Translations under genes and position numbers: made by a program
NCBI RefSeq assembly: GCF_000517265.1
Contig: NZ_AYSJ01000002.1
Span: 434,247 to 498,246 of the forward strand
DNA: 64,000 bases
Source of the DNA: Photorhabdus khanii NC19
GTDB lineage: Bacteria; Pseudomonadota; Gammaproteobacteria; Enterobacterales; Enterobacteriaceae
Reading direction: 5' to 3'
Notes under the pieces: generated by a model
Told to the model about the DNA's origin: nothing
The model's input: the letters and a program-made list of their open reading frames with translations, nothing else
The model's database searches: none
In this document: positions 1-11,172 of the stretch, one piece after another
How positions within the stretch are numbered: position 1 is the first letter of the stretch
Layout of the letters: the number at the start of each line of letters is the position of its first letter

Positions 1-167
1 TGCAGGTGGGTTCTTTTAAACTGCGTGGACAGCGTATTTTCCGTATGGCGCCTATTCACCATCATTATGAATTGAAAGGCTGGCCGGAACCGCGCGTTAT
101 CGTGCGTTTTTGGATTATTTCACTGATGTTAGTACTGATTGGCTTGGCAACATTGAAGGTACGTTAA
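1..167 (+). CDS. mraY: Phospho-N-acetylmuramoyl-pentapeptide-transferase, 3' end only
   Basis: Only the last 54 codons are present, open from position 3 to the TAA at 165-167. The tail contains the MraY signature segment [19 protein letters not shown] (the HHH motif of the active site loop) and a last hydrophobic helix. MraY makes lipid I on the inner membrane from UDP-MurNAc-pentapeptide and undecaprenyl phosphate. murD starts two bases after the stop, as expected in the dcw cluster. Confidence 0.95.
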
Positions 168-169
168 TC

Positions 170-1480
170 ATGGCAGATTATTTGGGTAAAAAAGTCGTCA
201 TTATTGGGTTGGGGCTGACGGGTCTCTCCTGTGTTGACTTTTTTATGGCGCGAGGTGTGATCCCCCTTGTGATGGATACCCGTGCAACACCGCCTGGCAG
301 AGATAACTTACCTGATGATGTTGAGTGTCATAGTGGAAGCCTGAATGCTGGCTGGTTGATGGATGCTGACTTGATTGTTGTAAGCCCAGGGATTGCTCTG
401 ACAACAGTCGAATTGCAGGCTGCGGCTAATGCAGGCATTGAAATTGTTGGCGATATCGAGTTGTTTTGTCGTGAAGCAACAGCACCGATAGTCGCAATTA
501 CAGGTTCTAATGGCAAAAGTACTGTCACCAGCCTGGTTGGTGAAATGGCGAAAGTGGCTAATTGGCAGGTGGGGGTGGGCGGTAATATTGGCCTTCCTGC
601 ATTAGAATTATTGAAGACATCCTGTCAGCTTTATGTTTTAGAACTTTCTAGCTTCCAGTTGGAAACCACATATAGCCTGAAAGCAGCGGCAGCTGCTGTG
701 CTTAATGTGACTGAAGACCATATGGACCGTTATCCGCAGGGCTTATCTCAGTACCGGGCAGCTAAATTGAGAATTTATCATCAGGCGAAGAGATGCGTTG
801 TGAATGCTCAGGATGCTCTGACATTACCTGAAACGGGTATGGACAGCCGTTGTATCAGCTTTGGTGTCGATTGTGGTGACTACCAGTTTGATAGTGAAAG
901 TGTACTTTTGAAAATCCACAACCAATTACTGCTGGCGACAGATGAAATTAAACTGACAGGGCGGCATAACTACGTCAATGGATTGGCTGCACTGGCGTTA
1001 GCCGATGCGGTTGGGATTCCCCGTAAAGCTAGTTTGGCGGCATTGAAAGTTTATCCGGGGCTTAACCATCGTTTCCAACTTGTCCATTTGAAGAATGGGG
1101 TGCGCTGGATTAACGATTCTAAGGCGACGAATGTTGGCAGTACGGAAGCGGCGCTTAATGGTCTGAAGGTGGATGGCACTCTTTATTTGTTGTTGGGGGG
1201 GGAGGGTAAGTCAGCAGACTTTTCACCGCTCAAGCCTTTTCTTAGTGGAAATAAAGTTCGGCTTTACTGCTTTGGCCTTGATGGGAAACGACTGACACAA
1301 CTCCGTCCAGAAATGGCGACATTGACTGAAACGATGGAACAGGCGATACGCGATATTGCACCGCGATTGGTTGCCGGCGACATGGTGCTGTTATCTCCTG
1401 CTTGTGCAAGCCTTGATCAGTTCCGTAATTTTGAACAGCGCGGTCATGAGTTTGCCCGTTTGGCAGAGGAGTTGGGCTGA
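170..1480 (+). CDS. murD: UDP-N-acetylmuramoyl-L-alanine--D-glutamate ligase
   Basis: 436 codons, close to the 438 of E. coli MurD. The enzyme adds D-glutamate to UDP-MurNAc-L-Ala in the cytoplasm, using ATP. Visible are an N-terminal Rossmann-like segment ([13 protein letters not shown]), the ATP P-loop ITGSNGKST of the Mur ligases, the [10 protein letters not shown] segment and the late NDSKATN motif. An in-frame ATG exists 60 bases upstream, but the start at 170 gives the family N-terminus ([12 protein letters not shown]) and lies just after the mraY stop. The stop overlaps the ftsW start by one base (TGATG), so translation is probably coupled. Confidence 0.97.
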   Translation: MADYLGKKVVIIGLGLTGLSCVDFFMARGVIPLVMDTRATPPGRDNLPDDVECHSGSLNAGWLMDADLIVVSPGIALTTVELQAAANAGIEIVGDIELFCREATAPIVAITGSNGKSTVTSLVGEMAKVANWQVGVGGNIGLPALELLKTSCQLYVLELSSFQLETTYSLKAAAAAVLNVTEDHMDRYPQGLSQYRAAKLRIYHQAKRCVVNAQDALTLPETGMDSRCISFGVDCGDYQFDSESVLLKIHNQLLLATDEIKLTGRHNYVNGLAALALADAVGIPRKASLAALKVYPGLNHRFQLVHLKNGVRWINDSKATNVGSTEAALNGLKVDGTLYLLLGGEGKSADFSPLKPFLSGNKVRLYCFGLDGKRLTQLRPEMATLTETMEQAIRDIAPRLVAGDMVLLSPACASLDQFRNFEQRGHEFARLAEELG

Positions 1481-2673
1481 TGTCTATTCCGGGGTTCAGT
1501 AGATTAAAAGACTGGGTTATTGGTGGTCGTGAAACTGATGTCACCAATATGGTGTTGTACGATCGCACACTGGTTTGGCTGACACTCGGATTGGGGATTA
1601 TCGGTTTTGTCATGGTGACTTCGGCATCAATGCCGGTTGGGCAGCGTCTTGCAGAAGATCCTTTTCTGTTTGCCAAACGTGATGCGATTTACCTATTGCT
1701 GGCTTTCGGGTTGTCATTAATCACACTACGTATTCCGATGAATTTCTGGCAGCGCTATAGCAACCTGATGCTGCTTATTTCCGTTATTCTGCTGCTGGTT
1801 GTGCTGGTGGTAGGAAGCTCAGTAAACGGTGCATCGCGTTGGATTGCTCTTGGGCCTTTGAGAATTCAGCCTGCTGAATTATCGAAACTTTCTTTGTTTT
1901 GCTATCTCGCCAGTTATTTGGTGCGCAAAGTAGAAGAAGTACGGAATAACTTCTGGGGATTCTGTAAGCCAATGGGCGTGATGGTCGTGTTGGCCGTATT
2001 ACTTTTGGCTCAGCCTGACCTGGGAACGGTGGTAGTGCTATTTGTAACAACATTAGCCATGTTATTTCTGGCGGGAGCAAAACTATGGCAGTTTCTGGCG
2101 ATTATTGGTTCAGGGGTATTCGCGGTAGTTTTGTTAATTATTGCTGAACCTTACCGTATACGCCGTGTAACTTCCTTTCTGGATCCCTGGGAAGATCCGT
2201 ATGGCAAAGGTTATCAGTTAACGCAATCTTTGATGGCTTTTGGTCGTGGGGAGTTTTTAGGGCAGGGGTTAGGAAATTCAGTACAGAAGCTGGCATACCT
2301 GCCGGAAGCACATACTGACTTTATTTTCTCTGTTTTGGCAGAAGAATTAGGTTACGTAGGTGTGGTTTTGGTGTTGTTAATGATATTCTTCGTCGCTTTT
2401 CGCGCGATGACTATAGGTCGTCGCGCATTGCAGATGGATCAGCGTTTTTCCGGTTTTCTGGCTTGTTCGATTGGTATCTGGTTCAGCTTTCAGGCTCTGG
2501 TTAATGTTGGGGCAGCTGCGGGTATGCTGCCGACTAAAGGGCTGACTTTACCTCTGATTAGTTACGGTGGTTCAAGTTTGCTGATTATGTCGACAGCTAT
2601 CGTATTGCTATTAAGAATTGATTTTGAAACACGCTTGGCAAAAGCACAGGCGTTTGTAAGGAGTCCACGATGA
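1480..2673 (+). CDS. ftsW: Peptidoglycan glycosyltransferase of the divisome, SEDS family
   Basis: 397 residues with about ten hydrophobic segments, a SEDS-family polytopic inner-membrane protein that polymerises septal glycan with FtsI. Family landmarks are the [11 protein letters not shown] loop, the QPDLGT motif and the late [16 protein letters not shown] segment. E. coli FtsW is 414 residues, the difference being mainly at the N-terminus. It overlaps murD by one base and murG by four (ATGA), so it belongs to one tightly coupled operon. Confidence 0.96.
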   Translation: MSIPGFSRLKDWVIGGRETDVTNMVLYDRTLVWLTLGLGIIGFVMVTSASMPVGQRLAEDPFLFAKRDAIYLLLAFGLSLITLRIPMNFWQRYSNLMLLISVILLLVVLVVGSSVNGASRWIALGPLRIQPAELSKLSLFCYLASYLVRKVEEVRNNFWGFCKPMGVMVVLAVLLLAQPDLGTVVVLFVTTLAMLFLAGAKLWQFLAIIGSGVFAVVLLIIAEPYRIRRVTSFLDPWEDPYGKGYQLTQSLMAFGRGEFLGQGLGNSVQKLAYLPEAHTDFIFSVLAEELGYVGVVLVLLMIFFVAFRAMTIGRRALQMDQRFSGFLACSIGIWFSFQALVNVGAAAGMLPTKGLTLPLISYGGSSLLIMSTAIVLLLRIDFETRLAKAQAFVRSPR

Positions 2674-3737
2674 GTGGCAAAACCCGACGTTTGATGGTGA
2701 TGGCAGGTGGAACCGGAGGGCATGTCTTTCCGGGTCTGGCTGTGGCTCATCATTTAAAAGACCAAGGCTGGGAAGTTCGCTGGTTGGGAACAGCCGATCG
2801 CATGGAAGCTGATTTAGTGCCAAAACATGGCATTGAGATTGAATTTATTCAGATTTCTGGCCTGCGTGGTAAAGGGATCAAAGCACTGTTAGTCGCGCCG
2901 GCACGAATTTTCAAAGCAATTCGTCAGGCAAAGGCGATTATACGTCGTTATCAGCCAGATGTTGTGCTCGGAATGGGGGGATATGTTTCTGGTCCGGGTG
3001 GCATTGCTGCGTGGATGAGTGGCGTTCCGGTTGTCCTGCATGAACAGAATGGTATTGCCGGGCTGACAAATCGGTGGTTGGCGAAAATCGCGACAACTGT
3101 TTTACAGGCATTTCCCGGCGCATTTCCCAAAGCGCCTGTTGTTGGGAACCCGGTTCGCGAAGATGTGCTGGCATTACCCACACCTGAGCAACGTTTGGCA
3201 GGGCGTGAAGGCCCCATTCGGGTTCTGGTTGTTGGTGGCAGCCAGGGAGCGAGAATTCTGAACCAGACAATGCCTGAAATTGCTGCCCGTATGGGTGATA
3301 AAATTACTGTTTGGCATCAGACAGGTAAAGGGGCTAAAGAAAGTGTCCGGAATGCCTATAACAATTCAGTTAAATGCGAACATAAGATTACTGAATTTAT
3401 TGATGATATGGCGCAAGCTTATGCTTGGGCTGATCTGGTGATTTGCCGTTCTGGCGCGTTGACGGTTAGTGAAATAGCAGCGGCTGGATTACCTGGGATT
3501 TTTGTCCCATTTCAGCATAAAGATCGCCAGCAGTACTGGAATGCGTTACCACTGGAAAGGGCTGGCGCGGCAAAAATACTGGAACAACCACAATTTACGG
3601 TTGATGCAGTCATCGAATTATTAATTCAGTGGCAACGTCCACAATTGTTGAAAATGGCAGAGAAAGCCCGTTCAGCAGCAATTATTGATGCAACTGAGCG
3701 AGTATCGGCGGTATTAATCAATGCCGCGAAAAAATGA
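2670..3737 (+). CDS. murG: UDP-GlcNAc--undecaprenyl-pyrophosphoryl-MurNAc-pentapeptide GlcNAc transferase
   Basis: 355 residues, the usual size. MurG is a peripheral inner-membrane GT-B glycosyltransferase (family GT28) that turns lipid I into lipid II. The N-terminal glycine loop [10 protein letters not shown], the second loop [11 protein letters not shown], the LHEQNG segment and the C-terminal GGSQGA loop and [10 protein letters not shown] donor-binding helix are all present. It starts inside the ftsW stop (ATGA overlap). A 54-base gap separates it from murC. Confidence 0.97.
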   Translation: MSGKTRRLMVMAGGTGGHVFPGLAVAHHLKDQGWEVRWLGTADRMEADLVPKHGIEIEFIQISGLRGKGIKALLVAPARIFKAIRQAKAIIRRYQPDVVLGMGGYVSGPGGIAAWMSGVPVVLHEQNGIAGLTNRWLAKIATTVLQAFPGAFPKAPVVGNPVREDVLALPTPEQRLAGREGPIRVLVVGGSQGARILNQTMPEIAARMGDKITVWHQTGKGAKESVRNAYNNSVKCEHKITEFIDDMAQAYAWADLVICRSGALTVSEIAAAGLPGIFVPFQHKDRQQYWNALPLERAGAAKILEQPQFTVDAVIELLIQWQRPQLLKMAEKARSAAIIDATERVSAVLINAAKK

Positions 3738-3795
3738 TTCAGATCGTCTTAAACAGGACGGTGAAGTAAACCCATATAGTGAAGAAAAAACGTGA
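3721..3795 (+). other. 24-codon ORF bridging murG and murC
   Basis: An ATG at 3721 inside the end of murG opens a frame of 24 sense codons whose TGA (3793-3795) overlaps the GTG start of murC as GTGA. The peptide is hydrophilic (begins [11 protein letters not shown]). It may serve to deliver ribosomes to murC by termination-reinitiation. There is no strong Shine-Dalgarno sequence ahead of it, so it could also be chance. Confidence 0.3.
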
Positions 3796-5267
3796 ATACA
3801 CAACAATTGGCGAAATTAAGAGCTTTCGTGCCTGAGATGAGAAAAGTCAGGCATATCCACTTTGTCGGCATTGGTGGTGCTGGCATGGGGGGGATCGCCG
3901 AAGTGTTGGCTAATGAAGGTTATCAGATTAGTGGATCTGATTTGGCGCCAAATCCAGTCACTCGACAACTCACTAAACTGGGTGCTCAGATTTATTTTAA
4001 CCATCGTCCTGAAAATGTACTGGATGCCAGTGTTGTTGTGGCTTCAACCGCAATACAGGCGGATAACCCAGAAATTATCGCTGCGCGTGAAGCTCGAATT
4101 CCGGTCATTCGCAGAGCAGAGATGCTGGCAGAACTGATGCGCTACCGTCATGGTATTGCTATTGCCGGTACTCACGGCAAAACAACAACAACAGCGATGG
4201 TTTCCAGCATCTATGCACAGGCTGGCTTAGATCCCACTTTTGTTAATGGGGGTTTAGTTAAAGCCGCAGGAACACATGCCCGTCTTGGCAGCAGCCGCTA
4301 TTTAATTGCAGAAGCTGATGAAAGTGACGCTTCTTTTCTGCATTTACAGCCGATGGTGGCGGTAATTACCAATATCGAAGCGGACCATATGGATACCTAT
4401 CATGGTGACTTTGAAAACCTGAAACAGACATTTATCAACTTCCTGCACAACTTACCTTTTTACGGGCGTGCGGTGATGTGTATTGATGATCCGGTTGTCA
4501 AAGAGTTAATCCCCCGTGTGGGACGCTATATCACGACTTATGGCTTTAGTGAGGAAGCAGACGTACGTATCACTCATTATGAGCAAAAAGGGGCTCAGGG
4601 ATATTTTACTGTCAGTCGTCAAGATATGGCTGATCTAAAGGTCGTATTGAATGCACCGGGTCGCCATAATGCGCTGAATGCAGCAGCAGCAGTTGCTGTT
4701 GCGACTGAGGAAGGCATTTCTGGCAACCATATTCTGGCTGCGTTGGCAGGTTTTCAGGGTACCGGGCGTCGTTTTGATTTTCTGGGGAGTTTTTCTCTGA
4801 AACATGTTAACGGCAAAGAGGGCAGTGCAATGCTGGTTGATGATTATGGTCATCATCCAACGGAAGTGGATGCAACTGTTAAAGCAGCCCGTGCTGGTTG
4901 GCCGGATAAACGTATCGTGATGGTATTTCAGCCTCATCGTTATACCCGGACCCGTGATCTTTACGATGACTTTGCCAATGTATTGAATCAGGTCGATGTA
5001 TTACTGATGCTGGATGTTTACTCTGCTGGCGAAGCCGTTATTTCAGGGGCGGATAGCCGTTCGTTGTGCCGTACAATCCGTAGCCGCGGTAAGTTGGATC
5101 CCATTCTGGTATCTGATCCGGAAAAAGTAGCTGCTGTGTTGGCACAGGTATTGGACGGTAATGATTTAATTCTGGTTCAAGGTGCCGGGAATATCGGCAA
5201 AATAGCGCGTAATCTGGCTGAAACAAAATTACAGCCATCTTTGAATGAGGAAAAACACAATGGCTGA
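3792..5267 (+). CDS. murC: UDP-N-acetylmuramate--L-alanine ligase
   Basis: 491 residues with a GTG start, matching E. coli MurC (491). It adds L-alanine to UDP-MurNAc in the cytoplasm. The N-terminal [18 protein letters not shown] nucleotide-sugar loop, the P-loop [13 protein letters not shown], the [10 protein letters not shown] segment, [10 protein letters not shown] and the C-terminal HHPTEV motif are all visible. The GTG is used because the protein from there ([10 protein letters not shown]) aligns with the family start. Its 3' end overlaps the beginning of ddlB by 8 bases. Confidence 0.97.
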   Translation: MNTQQLAKLRAFVPEMRKVRHIHFVGIGGAGMGGIAEVLANEGYQISGSDLAPNPVTRQLTKLGAQIYFNHRPENVLDASVVVASTAIQADNPEIIAAREARIPVIRRAEMLAELMRYRHGIAIAGTHGKTTTTAMVSSIYAQAGLDPTFVNGGLVKAAGTHARLGSSRYLIAEADESDASFLHLQPMVAVITNIEADHMDTYHGDFENLKQTFINFLHNLPFYGRAVMCIDDPVVKELIPRVGRYITTYGFSEEADVRITHYEQKGAQGYFTVSRQDMADLKVVLNAPGRHNALNAAAAVAVATEEGISGNHILAALAGFQGTGRRFDFLGSFSLKHVNGKEGSAMLVDDYGHHPTEVDATVKAARAGWPDKRIVMVFQPHRYTRTRDLYDDFANVLNQVDVLLMLDVYSAGEAVISGADSRSLCRTIRSRGKLDPILVSDPEKVAAVLAQVLDGNDLILVQGAGNIGKIARNLAETKLQPSLNEEKHNG

Positions 5268-6180
5268 GAAAGTCGCGGTACTGTTGGGAGGAACTTCCGC
5301 TGAACGTGAAGTTTCACTGTTATCGGGACAAGCCGTGCTGGCTGGATTGAAAGAAGCAGGTATTAATGCATATCCGGTTGATACAAAAGATTTTCCTGTA
5401 ACTCAGCTGAAAGAGGCGGGGTTTGAGAAAGTCTTTATCGCGCTTCATGGGCGTGGTGGGGAAGACGGTACTTTGCAAGGTGTCTTAGAATTTTTGCAGT
5501 TGCCTTATACCGGTAGTGGCGTGATGGCTTCTGCATTATCGATGGATAAATTGCGGACAAAACAGTTATGGCAGGGGATCGGGCTAACTGTTTCACCTTA
5601 TGTTCCAATTAATTCTAAGCAATTTGAACAATTTACTGATTTGCAACTCAAAGAGTATATAGCCGATTTAGGTTTGCCATTAATTATTAAGCCAAGCCTG
5701 GAGGGTTCCAGTGTTGGAATGACTAAGGTGAACGAGATTTCAGAGTTGCGTGGTGCGCTGGAAACGGCATTTCGTTACGACACTGACTTGCTGGTAGAAA
5801 AATGGCTGTACGGCCCGGAATACACGGTAGCTATCCTCGGTGATACAGCTTTACCTTCTATTCGTATTCAACCCGCTGCTGTTTTTTATGACTATGATGC
5901 AAAATATCTGTCTGAGGAAACAAAGTATTTTTGTCCAAGTGGCTTAAGTGATGAAAAAGAGCAACAACTGACAGAACTGGCACTTAAAGCTTATAAGTCA
6001 GTTGGATGCAGCGGCTGGGGCCGGGTGGATATCATGATGGATACTGATGGTGGTTTCTATCTGCTGGAAGTGAATACTTCCCCAGGGATGACCAGTCATA
6101 GTCTGGTGCCGATGGCGGCACGTCAGGCCGGGTTAAGTTTTTCACAGTTGGTGGCAAAGATTCTGGAGTTGGCTGATTGA
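5260..6180 (+). CDS. ddlB: D-alanine--D-alanine ligase B
   Basis: 306 residues, identical in length to E. coli DdlB. It is an ATP-grasp enzyme forming D-Ala-D-Ala. The N-terminal [16 protein letters not shown] motif, the LHGRGGEDG segment, the [14 protein letters not shown]-binding loop and the C-terminal [14 protein letters not shown] metal-binding segment are complete. An in-frame ATG at 5245 would add five residues, but GAGGA at 5247-5251 sits at Shine-Dalgarno distance from 5260, which also gives the family N-terminus. Next gene ftsQ starts one base after the stop. Confidence 0.96.
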   Translation: MAEKVAVLLGGTSAEREVSLLSGQAVLAGLKEAGINAYPVDTKDFPVTQLKEAGFEKVFIALHGRGGEDGTLQGVLEFLQLPYTGSGVMASALSMDKLRTKQLWQGIGLTVSPYVPINSKQFEQFTDLQLKEYIADLGLPLIIKPSLEGSSVGMTKVNEISELRGALETAFRYDTDLLVEKWLYGPEYTVAILGDTALPSIRIQPAAVFYDYDAKYLSEETKYFCPSGLSDEKEQQLTELALKAYKSVGCSGWGRVDIMMDTDGGFYLLEVNTSPGMTSHSLVPMAARQAGLSFSQLVAKILELAD

Positions 6181-6181
6181 T

Positions 6182-6988
6182 ATGTCTCAAGCGGCCCTGA
6201 AAGTAAGGGAACGGGATAACGAAAATAACAGTTCCCGCCCCAGTAATGGCTCTTATTTGGCAGGGCTTATTTTCTTCCTGATGGTTCTTGGGACCATTGT
6301 TTGGGGGGGCTGGGCAGTCCTGAACTGGATGAAAGATGCTAATAGATTGCCTATTTCAAAACTAGTGGTAACGGGTGAGCGTCACTACACTACCAATGAT
6401 GCTATCCGGCAGGCAATTTTGTCATTAGGGCAACCGGGAACTTTCATGACGCAGGATGTGAATATTATTCAGCAACATATTGAACGGATGCCGTGGATCA
6501 GACAAGTCACTGTTCGTAAACAGTGGCCTGATGAACTGAGAATTCATCTGGTAGAATATGTTCCTTATGCGCGTTGGAATGACTCACAGATGCTGGATGC
6601 AGAAGGGCTGGTATTCAGTATACCGGCTGAATGGGAAGCTAAAAGTAGTTTTCCGATGCTTTATGGTCCACAAGGCAGCGAGAAAGAGGTACTGGATGGC
6701 TATCGGGCTATGGCTAAACTTCTTGCTGCCAATAAATTGAAACTGAAAGTGGCGGCAATGACTGCACGTCGCTCTTGGCAACTGACACTGGATAATGATA
6801 TCCGGCTGAAGTTGGGAAGAATGGATACAACAGGCCGTATTAAACGTTTTATCGAGCTTTATCCGCTGCTACAGCAGAACACAGAGAAAAGAGTAGATTA
6901 TGTGGATTTGCGTTATGACAGTGGTGCGGCGGTAGGTTGGGCACCTTTACTAATTGATGCTCCTAATGCCCGGGTCAATGGGCAATAA
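6182..6988 (+). CDS. ftsQ: Cell division protein FtsQ
   Basis: 268 residues against 276 in E. coli. It is a bitopic inner-membrane protein linking cytoplasmic and periplasmic divisome parts (FtsQBL). A short cytoplasmic N-terminus is followed by one transmembrane helix (about residues 23-45), then a POTRA domain beginning near [14 protein letters not shown] and a beta domain with the family end region [14 protein letters not shown]. It starts directly after ddlB, in the same operon. Confidence 0.95.
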   Translation: MSQAALKVRERDNENNSSRPSNGSYLAGLIFFLMVLGTIVWGGWAVLNWMKDANRLPISKLVVTGERHYTTNDAIRQAILSLGQPGTFMTQDVNIIQQHIERMPWIRQVTVRKQWPDELRIHLVEYVPYARWNDSQMLDAEGLVFSIPAEWEAKSSFPMLYGPQGSEKEVLDGYRAMAKLLAANKLKLKVAAMTARRSWQLTLDNDIRLKLGRMDTTGRIKRFIELYPLLQQNTEKRVDYVDLRYDSGAAVGWAPLLIDAPNARVNGQ

Positions 6989-7027
6989 ACAGTTACTGGC
7001 AATAATATAGAGGCAGGCAGAACAACA

Positions 7028-8284
7028 ATGATCAAATCGACGGACAGAAAATTAGTAGTTGGCCTTGAGATTGGCACAGCAAAGGTATCTGCCCTTGTTG
7101 GTGAAATTCTGCCCGATGGTATGGTTAATATTATCGGGGTGGGAAGCTGTCCATCCCGCGGTATGGATAAAGGCGGTGTAAACGACCTGGAATCGGTTGT
7201 TAAATGTGTACAGCGGGCTATCGATCAGGCTGAATTAATGGCGGATTGCCAAATTTCTTCTGTTTATCTGGCGTTATCTGGAAAACATATCAGTTGTCAG
7301 AATGAAATCGGGATGGTTCCTATTTCTGAAGAGGAAGTCACCCAGGAAGATGTAGACAATGTTGTTCACACTGCCAAATCCGTTCGTGTACGTGATGAAT
7401 ACCGGATTCTGCATGTTATTCCTCAAGAATATGCGATCGATTATCAGGAAGGCATTAAAAATCCGGTGGGACTTTCCGGCGTGCGTATGCAGGCGAAAGT
7501 TCACTTGATTACCTGCCATAATGATATGGCGAAAAATATTGCAAAAGCCGTTGAACGCTGTGGTTTAAAAGTCGACCAGCTTATTTTTTCCGGGCTGGCT
7601 GCCAGCTATGCTGTGTTGACTGAAGACGAGCGTGAACTGGGTGTTTGTGTGGTAGATATTGGCGGCGGGACGATGGATATTGCAGTGTATACCGGCGGAG
7701 CACTGCGTCATACCAAAGTCATCCCTTATGCAGGTAACGTCGTCACCAGCGATATTGCTTATGCCTTTGGTACTCCACCAAGTGATGCAGAAACGATAAA
7801 AGTACGCCACGGTTGTGCGCTAGGTTCGTTGGTTAGCAAAGATGAAAGTGTGGAGGTACCAAGTGTTGGTGGGCGCCCACCACGTAGCTTACAGCGCCAG
7901 ACACTGGCTGAGGTCATTGAGCCGCGTTACATCGAATTACTGAATTTAGTGAATGATGAAATCCTGCGATTGCAGGAACAGTTACGCCAGCAGGGTGTTA
8001 AACACCATCTGGCGGCGGGTATTGTCCTGACCGGTGGTGGTGCTCAGATTGATGGTTTGGCTGAATGTGCCCAGCGTGTATTCCACGCTCAGGTGCGTAT
8101 TGGTCAACCTCTTAATATTACTGGTCTGACGGACTATGCGCAGGAACCCTATTATTCAACAGCGGTGGGGTTGCTGCATTACGGAAAAGCCTCTCACCTT
8201 AATGGTGATGCGGATATTGAAAAACATGCTTCAGTGAGTCGCTGGTTTAAAAAAGTCAGTAGCTGGCTGAAAAAAGAGTTTTAA
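7028..8284 (+). CDS. ftsA: Cell division protein FtsA (actin-like membrane anchor of FtsZ)
   Basis: 418 residues (E. coli 420). It is an actin-fold ATPase that tethers FtsZ to the membrane and recruits downstream division proteins. Visible are the phosphate-1 loop [16 protein letters not shown], the phosphate-2 loop [14 protein letters not shown], the adenosine motif [11 protein letters not shown], and a C-terminal amphipathic membrane-targeting helix ([15 protein letters not shown]). A 39-base gap separates it from ftsQ and 64 bases from ftsZ. Confidence 0.97.
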   Translation: MIKSTDRKLVVGLEIGTAKVSALVGEILPDGMVNIIGVGSCPSRGMDKGGVNDLESVVKCVQRAIDQAELMADCQISSVYLALSGKHISCQNEIGMVPISEEEVTQEDVDNVVHTAKSVRVRDEYRILHVIPQEYAIDYQEGIKNPVGLSGVRMQAKVHLITCHNDMAKNIAKAVERCGLKVDQLIFSGLAASYAVLTEDERELGVCVVDIGGGTMDIAVYTGGALRHTKVIPYAGNVVTSDIAYAFGTPPSDAETIKVRHGCALGSLVSKDESVEVPSVGGRPPRSLQRQTLAEVIEPRYIELLNLVNDEILRLQEQLRQQGVKHHLAAGIVLTGGGAQIDGLAECAQRVFHAQVRIGQPLNITGLTDYAQEPYYSTAVGLLHYGKASHLNGDADIEKHASVSRWFKKVSSWLKKEF

Positions 8285-8348
8285 TTTTATACAGAGACTG
8301 CATCTGTTTTTTTGGTCTCGATATAAAGGCATAAAGCGGAGAGAAACT

Positions 8349-9509
8349 ATGTTTGAACCAATAGAATTAACCAATGATGCGGTGATTAAGGTCATCGGTG
8401 TCGGCGGTGGCGGCGGTAACGCTGTTGAGCACATGGTGCGTGAGCGCATCGAAGGTGTTGAATTCTTTGCAGTAAATACGGATGCTCAGGCATTGCGTAA
8501 AACTGCTGTCGGCCAGACTATCCAGATTGGTAATGGTATTACTAAAGGTCTGGGGGCTGGTGCAAACCCGGAAGTTGGTCGTACTGCTGCGCAAGAGGAT
8601 CGTGATGCATTGCGCACTGCTCTTGATGGTGCGGATATGGTATTTATCGCTGCGGGTATGGGCGGTGGCACTGGCACTGGTGCAGCACCTGTGGTAGCTG
8701 AAATCGCAAAAGAGCTTGGGATTTTGACGGTTGCCGTCGTTACCAAACCTTTCAATTTTGAAGGTAAGAAACGTATGGCATTTGCTGAGCAAGGGATCAC
8801 TGAACTATCCAAACATGTGGATTCATTGATTACCATTCCTAATGACAAACTGCTGAAAGTTCTTGGCCGCGGTATTTCACTACTGGATGCTTTCGGGGCA
8901 GCGAATGACGTCTTGAAAGGAGCGGTTCAGGGTATTGCTGAACTGATCACACGTCCAGGTCTGATGAACGTTGACTTTGCTGACGTGCGTACCGTGATGT
9001 CTGAAATGGGCTACGCGATGATGGGGTCGGGTATTGCGCAGGGTGAAGACCGTGCGGAAGAAGCTGCTGAAATGGCGATTTCCAGCCCACTGCTGGAAGA
9101 TATCGACTTGTCAGGTGCTCGTGGTGTTCTGGTTAACATTACGGCTGGCTTTGATCTGCGTTTGGATGAGTTCGAAACTGTGGGTAACACTATTCGGGCA
9201 TTTGCATCGGATAATGCAACCGTCGTTATCGGTACCTCTCTGGATCCAGACATGAATGATGAATTGCGTGTGACTGTGGTTGCTACGGGTATTGGTATGG
9301 ATAAGCGCCCTGAAATTACGCTGGTTACCAATAAAGCATCTCAGTCAAGCGTAATGGAACACCGTCATCAGCAAATATCTGGCGGTATGTCTTCGCTGTC
9401 AGAAGAAAATAAACCCGCTGCAAAAGTGGTGAATGACCAAAGCGCACAAACTAGCAAGGAACCCGATTATTTGGATATTCCTGCATTTTTGCGTAAACAG
9501 GCCGATTAA
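8349..9509 (+). CDS. ftsZ: Cell division GTPase FtsZ
   Basis: 386 residues. It is the tubulin-like GTPase forming the Z ring. The tubulin signature [11 protein letters not shown] (near residue 105), the N-terminal [12 protein letters not shown] loop, the synergy loop [11 protein letters not shown] and the conserved C-terminal peptide [14 protein letters not shown], which binds FtsA, ZipA and ZapD, are all present. A variable linker of about 50 residues lies before the tail. A Shine-Dalgarno GGAGA lies just upstream. Confidence 0.98.
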   Translation: MFEPIELTNDAVIKVIGVGGGGGNAVEHMVRERIEGVEFFAVNTDAQALRKTAVGQTIQIGNGITKGLGAGANPEVGRTAAQEDRDALRTALDGADMVFIAAGMGGGTGTGAAPVVAEIAKELGILTVAVVTKPFNFEGKKRMAFAEQGITELSKHVDSLITIPNDKLLKVLGRGISLLDAFGAANDVLKGAVQGIAELITRPGLMNVDFADVRTVMSEMGYAMMGSGIAQGEDRAEEAAEMAISSPLLEDIDLSGARGVLVNITAGFDLRLDEFETVGNTIRAFASDNATVVIGTSLDPDMNDELRVTVVATGIGMDKRPEITLVTNKASQSSVMEHRHQQISGGMSSLSEENKPAAKVVNDQSAQTSKEPDYLDIPAFLRKQAD

Positions 9510-9607
9510 TAGCTAAAAAATTGGATTCTCCGCTTTTTGTGCTAAACTCCCCCGCCAGCCATAGTGTATAGTGGTTGGCAGGATGGATAACATTGCGAGA
9601 TAAAATG

Positions 9608-10525
9608 ATGATCAAACAAAGGACACTTAAACGTATTGTTCAGGCGACTGGCGTCGGTTTGCACACCGGTAAGAAAGTCACGCTGACAATGCGCCCAGCA
9701 CCGGCTAACACCGGGGTCATCTATCGCCGCACTGACTTGAATCCACCGGTTGATTTTCCGGCAGATGCAAAATCCGTGCGTGATACTATGCTCTGTACTT
9801 GTCTGGTAAATGAGTATGACGTGCGAATCTCAACGGTCGAGCACCTGAATGCAGCGCTTGCAGGGCTGGGTATTGATAATATTATTATCGAAGTTGACGC
9901 GCCAGAAATTCCTATTATGGATGGCAGTGCCAGCCCGTTTGTTTTCCTGCTGTTGGATGCGGGTATTGAAGAGCTGAATACATCTAAAAAATTCCTGCGC
10001 ATTAAAGAAGCTGTGCGTGTGCAAGAGGGCGATAAGTGGGCAGAGATGACACCTTATAATGGTTTCAGTCTGGATTTCACTATTGACTTTAATCACCCTG
10101 CGATTGATTCAAGTTCTCAGCGTTACTGTCTGGATTTTTCAGCGGAAGCGTTTGTTCGCAAAATCAGTCGTGCGCGTACTTTCGGCTTTATGCGTGATAT
10201 TGAGTACTTACAATCTAAAGGCTTATGTTTAGGTGGCAGCTTTGATTGTGCGATTGTTGTTGATGACTACCGCGTACTTAATGAAGATGGCTTGCGTTTT
10301 GAAGACGAATTTGTCCGCCATAAAATGCTGGATGCAATTGGTGATCTGTTTATGTGTGGCTATAACATCATTGGCGCATTTACTGCGTTCAAATCTGGTC
10401 ACGCGCTGAACAATAAACTGCTCCAGGCAGTTTTGGCGCAAGAAAGTGCATGGGAACTGATCACTTTTGAAGATGAAGCTGAAATGCCGCTGGCTTTTCG
10501 TGCTCCATCAACTGTAATGGCATAA
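9608..10525 (+). CDS. lpxC: UDP-3-O-acyl-N-acetylglucosamine deacetylase
   Basis: 305 residues, same as E. coli LpxC. It is a zinc metalloamidase performing the committed step of lipid A synthesis. The zinc-site segments [17 protein letters not shown] (His near 79) and [14 protein letters not shown] are intact, as is the late GHALNNKLL. The frame is open upstream to 9575, and ATG codons exist at 9605 and 9608; 9608 gives the family start [12 protein letters not shown]. It lies downstream of ftsZ with a gap of 98 bases. Confidence 0.97.
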   Translation: MIKQRTLKRIVQATGVGLHTGKKVTLTMRPAPANTGVIYRRTDLNPPVDFPADAKSVRDTMLCTCLVNEYDVRISTVEHLNAALAGLGIDNIIIEVDAPEIPIMDGSASPFVFLLLDAGIEELNTSKKFLRIKEAVRVQEGDKWAEMTPYNGFSLDFTIDFNHPAIDSSSQRYCLDFSAEAFVRKISRARTFGFMRDIEYLQSKGLCLGGSFDCAIVVDDYRVLNEDGLRFEDEFVRHKMLDAIGDLFMCGYNIIGAFTAFKSGHALNNKLLQAVLAQESAWELITFEDEAEMPLAFRAPSTVMA

Positions 10526-10615
10526 CGCTTAGTGTGCCAGAGGATAACTCAATGATGCATCTCAGTGGGTTATGCTATCAGTGATTTGGTTCTCGCTGAT
10601 GTTCTTTACTCAGCG

Positions 10616-11137
10616 TTAGTATTTCTTCTTAGCTGTGCTGGCACTCTCTCCGGCCAGTGCAGCTAATCGCTCTAATCTTTCCTTCAGCTTCTTAGGACTA
10701 CGATTCGCTAATATAATGAGTTCCTTAGCGCTTTCCTGACTTAACTGACGTATCGGTAAGGTTTTGTGATTGTCACTCGTTGTTTTTGCGAAGCTCTGCG
10801 CACTATTGTTATGCTTAATCATTAGTGATGGATTAATCCTAATGTCGATGGAAGACAATGATGGTAGAATTTCGCTTCTTAACGCAGAGAGTAACGTTGG
10901 CAGCTCGTAACGTAGTCTGGTCATCCAACTGGCGTTTCCTGCTTCCAGTACCAGAATTTGTTTGCGATAATTGGCGACCCGGCACCACTGATGTAATTGT
11001 GCGGGAAGTAGGCTGGTAACGGCTCGGTTAAGTTTTAACAACGCGATAGCACGTTGCTGGATAACATGTAGCGGGTTTTTCTCAACGGCAGCGGCGTCTT
11101 CAAAAAGAACATCTAATGATTGTGGGCGGCTATCGCG
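10616..11137 (-). CDS. DUF721 (DciA-like) protein
   Basis: About 173 residues from the ATG at 11137 (MRDSRPQSLDVLFED); the frame is open to 11251, but longer starts would run into secM. The first 100 residues carry the DUF721 pattern: a helix, LLPAQLHQWCRVANYRKQILVLEAGNAS in outline, then a WMTRLRYELPTLLSALR-type helix. The tail is basic and Lys/Arg-rich. In many bacteria DUF721 proteins are DciA, which helps load the replicative helicase DnaB. E. coli instead uses DnaC and has no gene here. Whether this copy still does that job is not shown. It is divergent from secM with only 35 bases between starts. Confidence 0.75.
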   Translation of the reverse strand, partial: RDSRPQSLDVLFEDAAAVEKNPLHVIQQRAIALLKLNRAVTSLLPAQLHQWCRVANYRKQILVLEAGNASWMTRLRYELPTLLSALRSEILPSLSSIDIRINPSLMIKHNNSAQSFAKTTSDNHKTLPIRQLSQESAKELIILANRSPKKLKERLERLAALAGESASTAKKKY

Positions 11138-11172
11138 CATAATAAAAATAGCTCCGATATGATGAAGGATTA

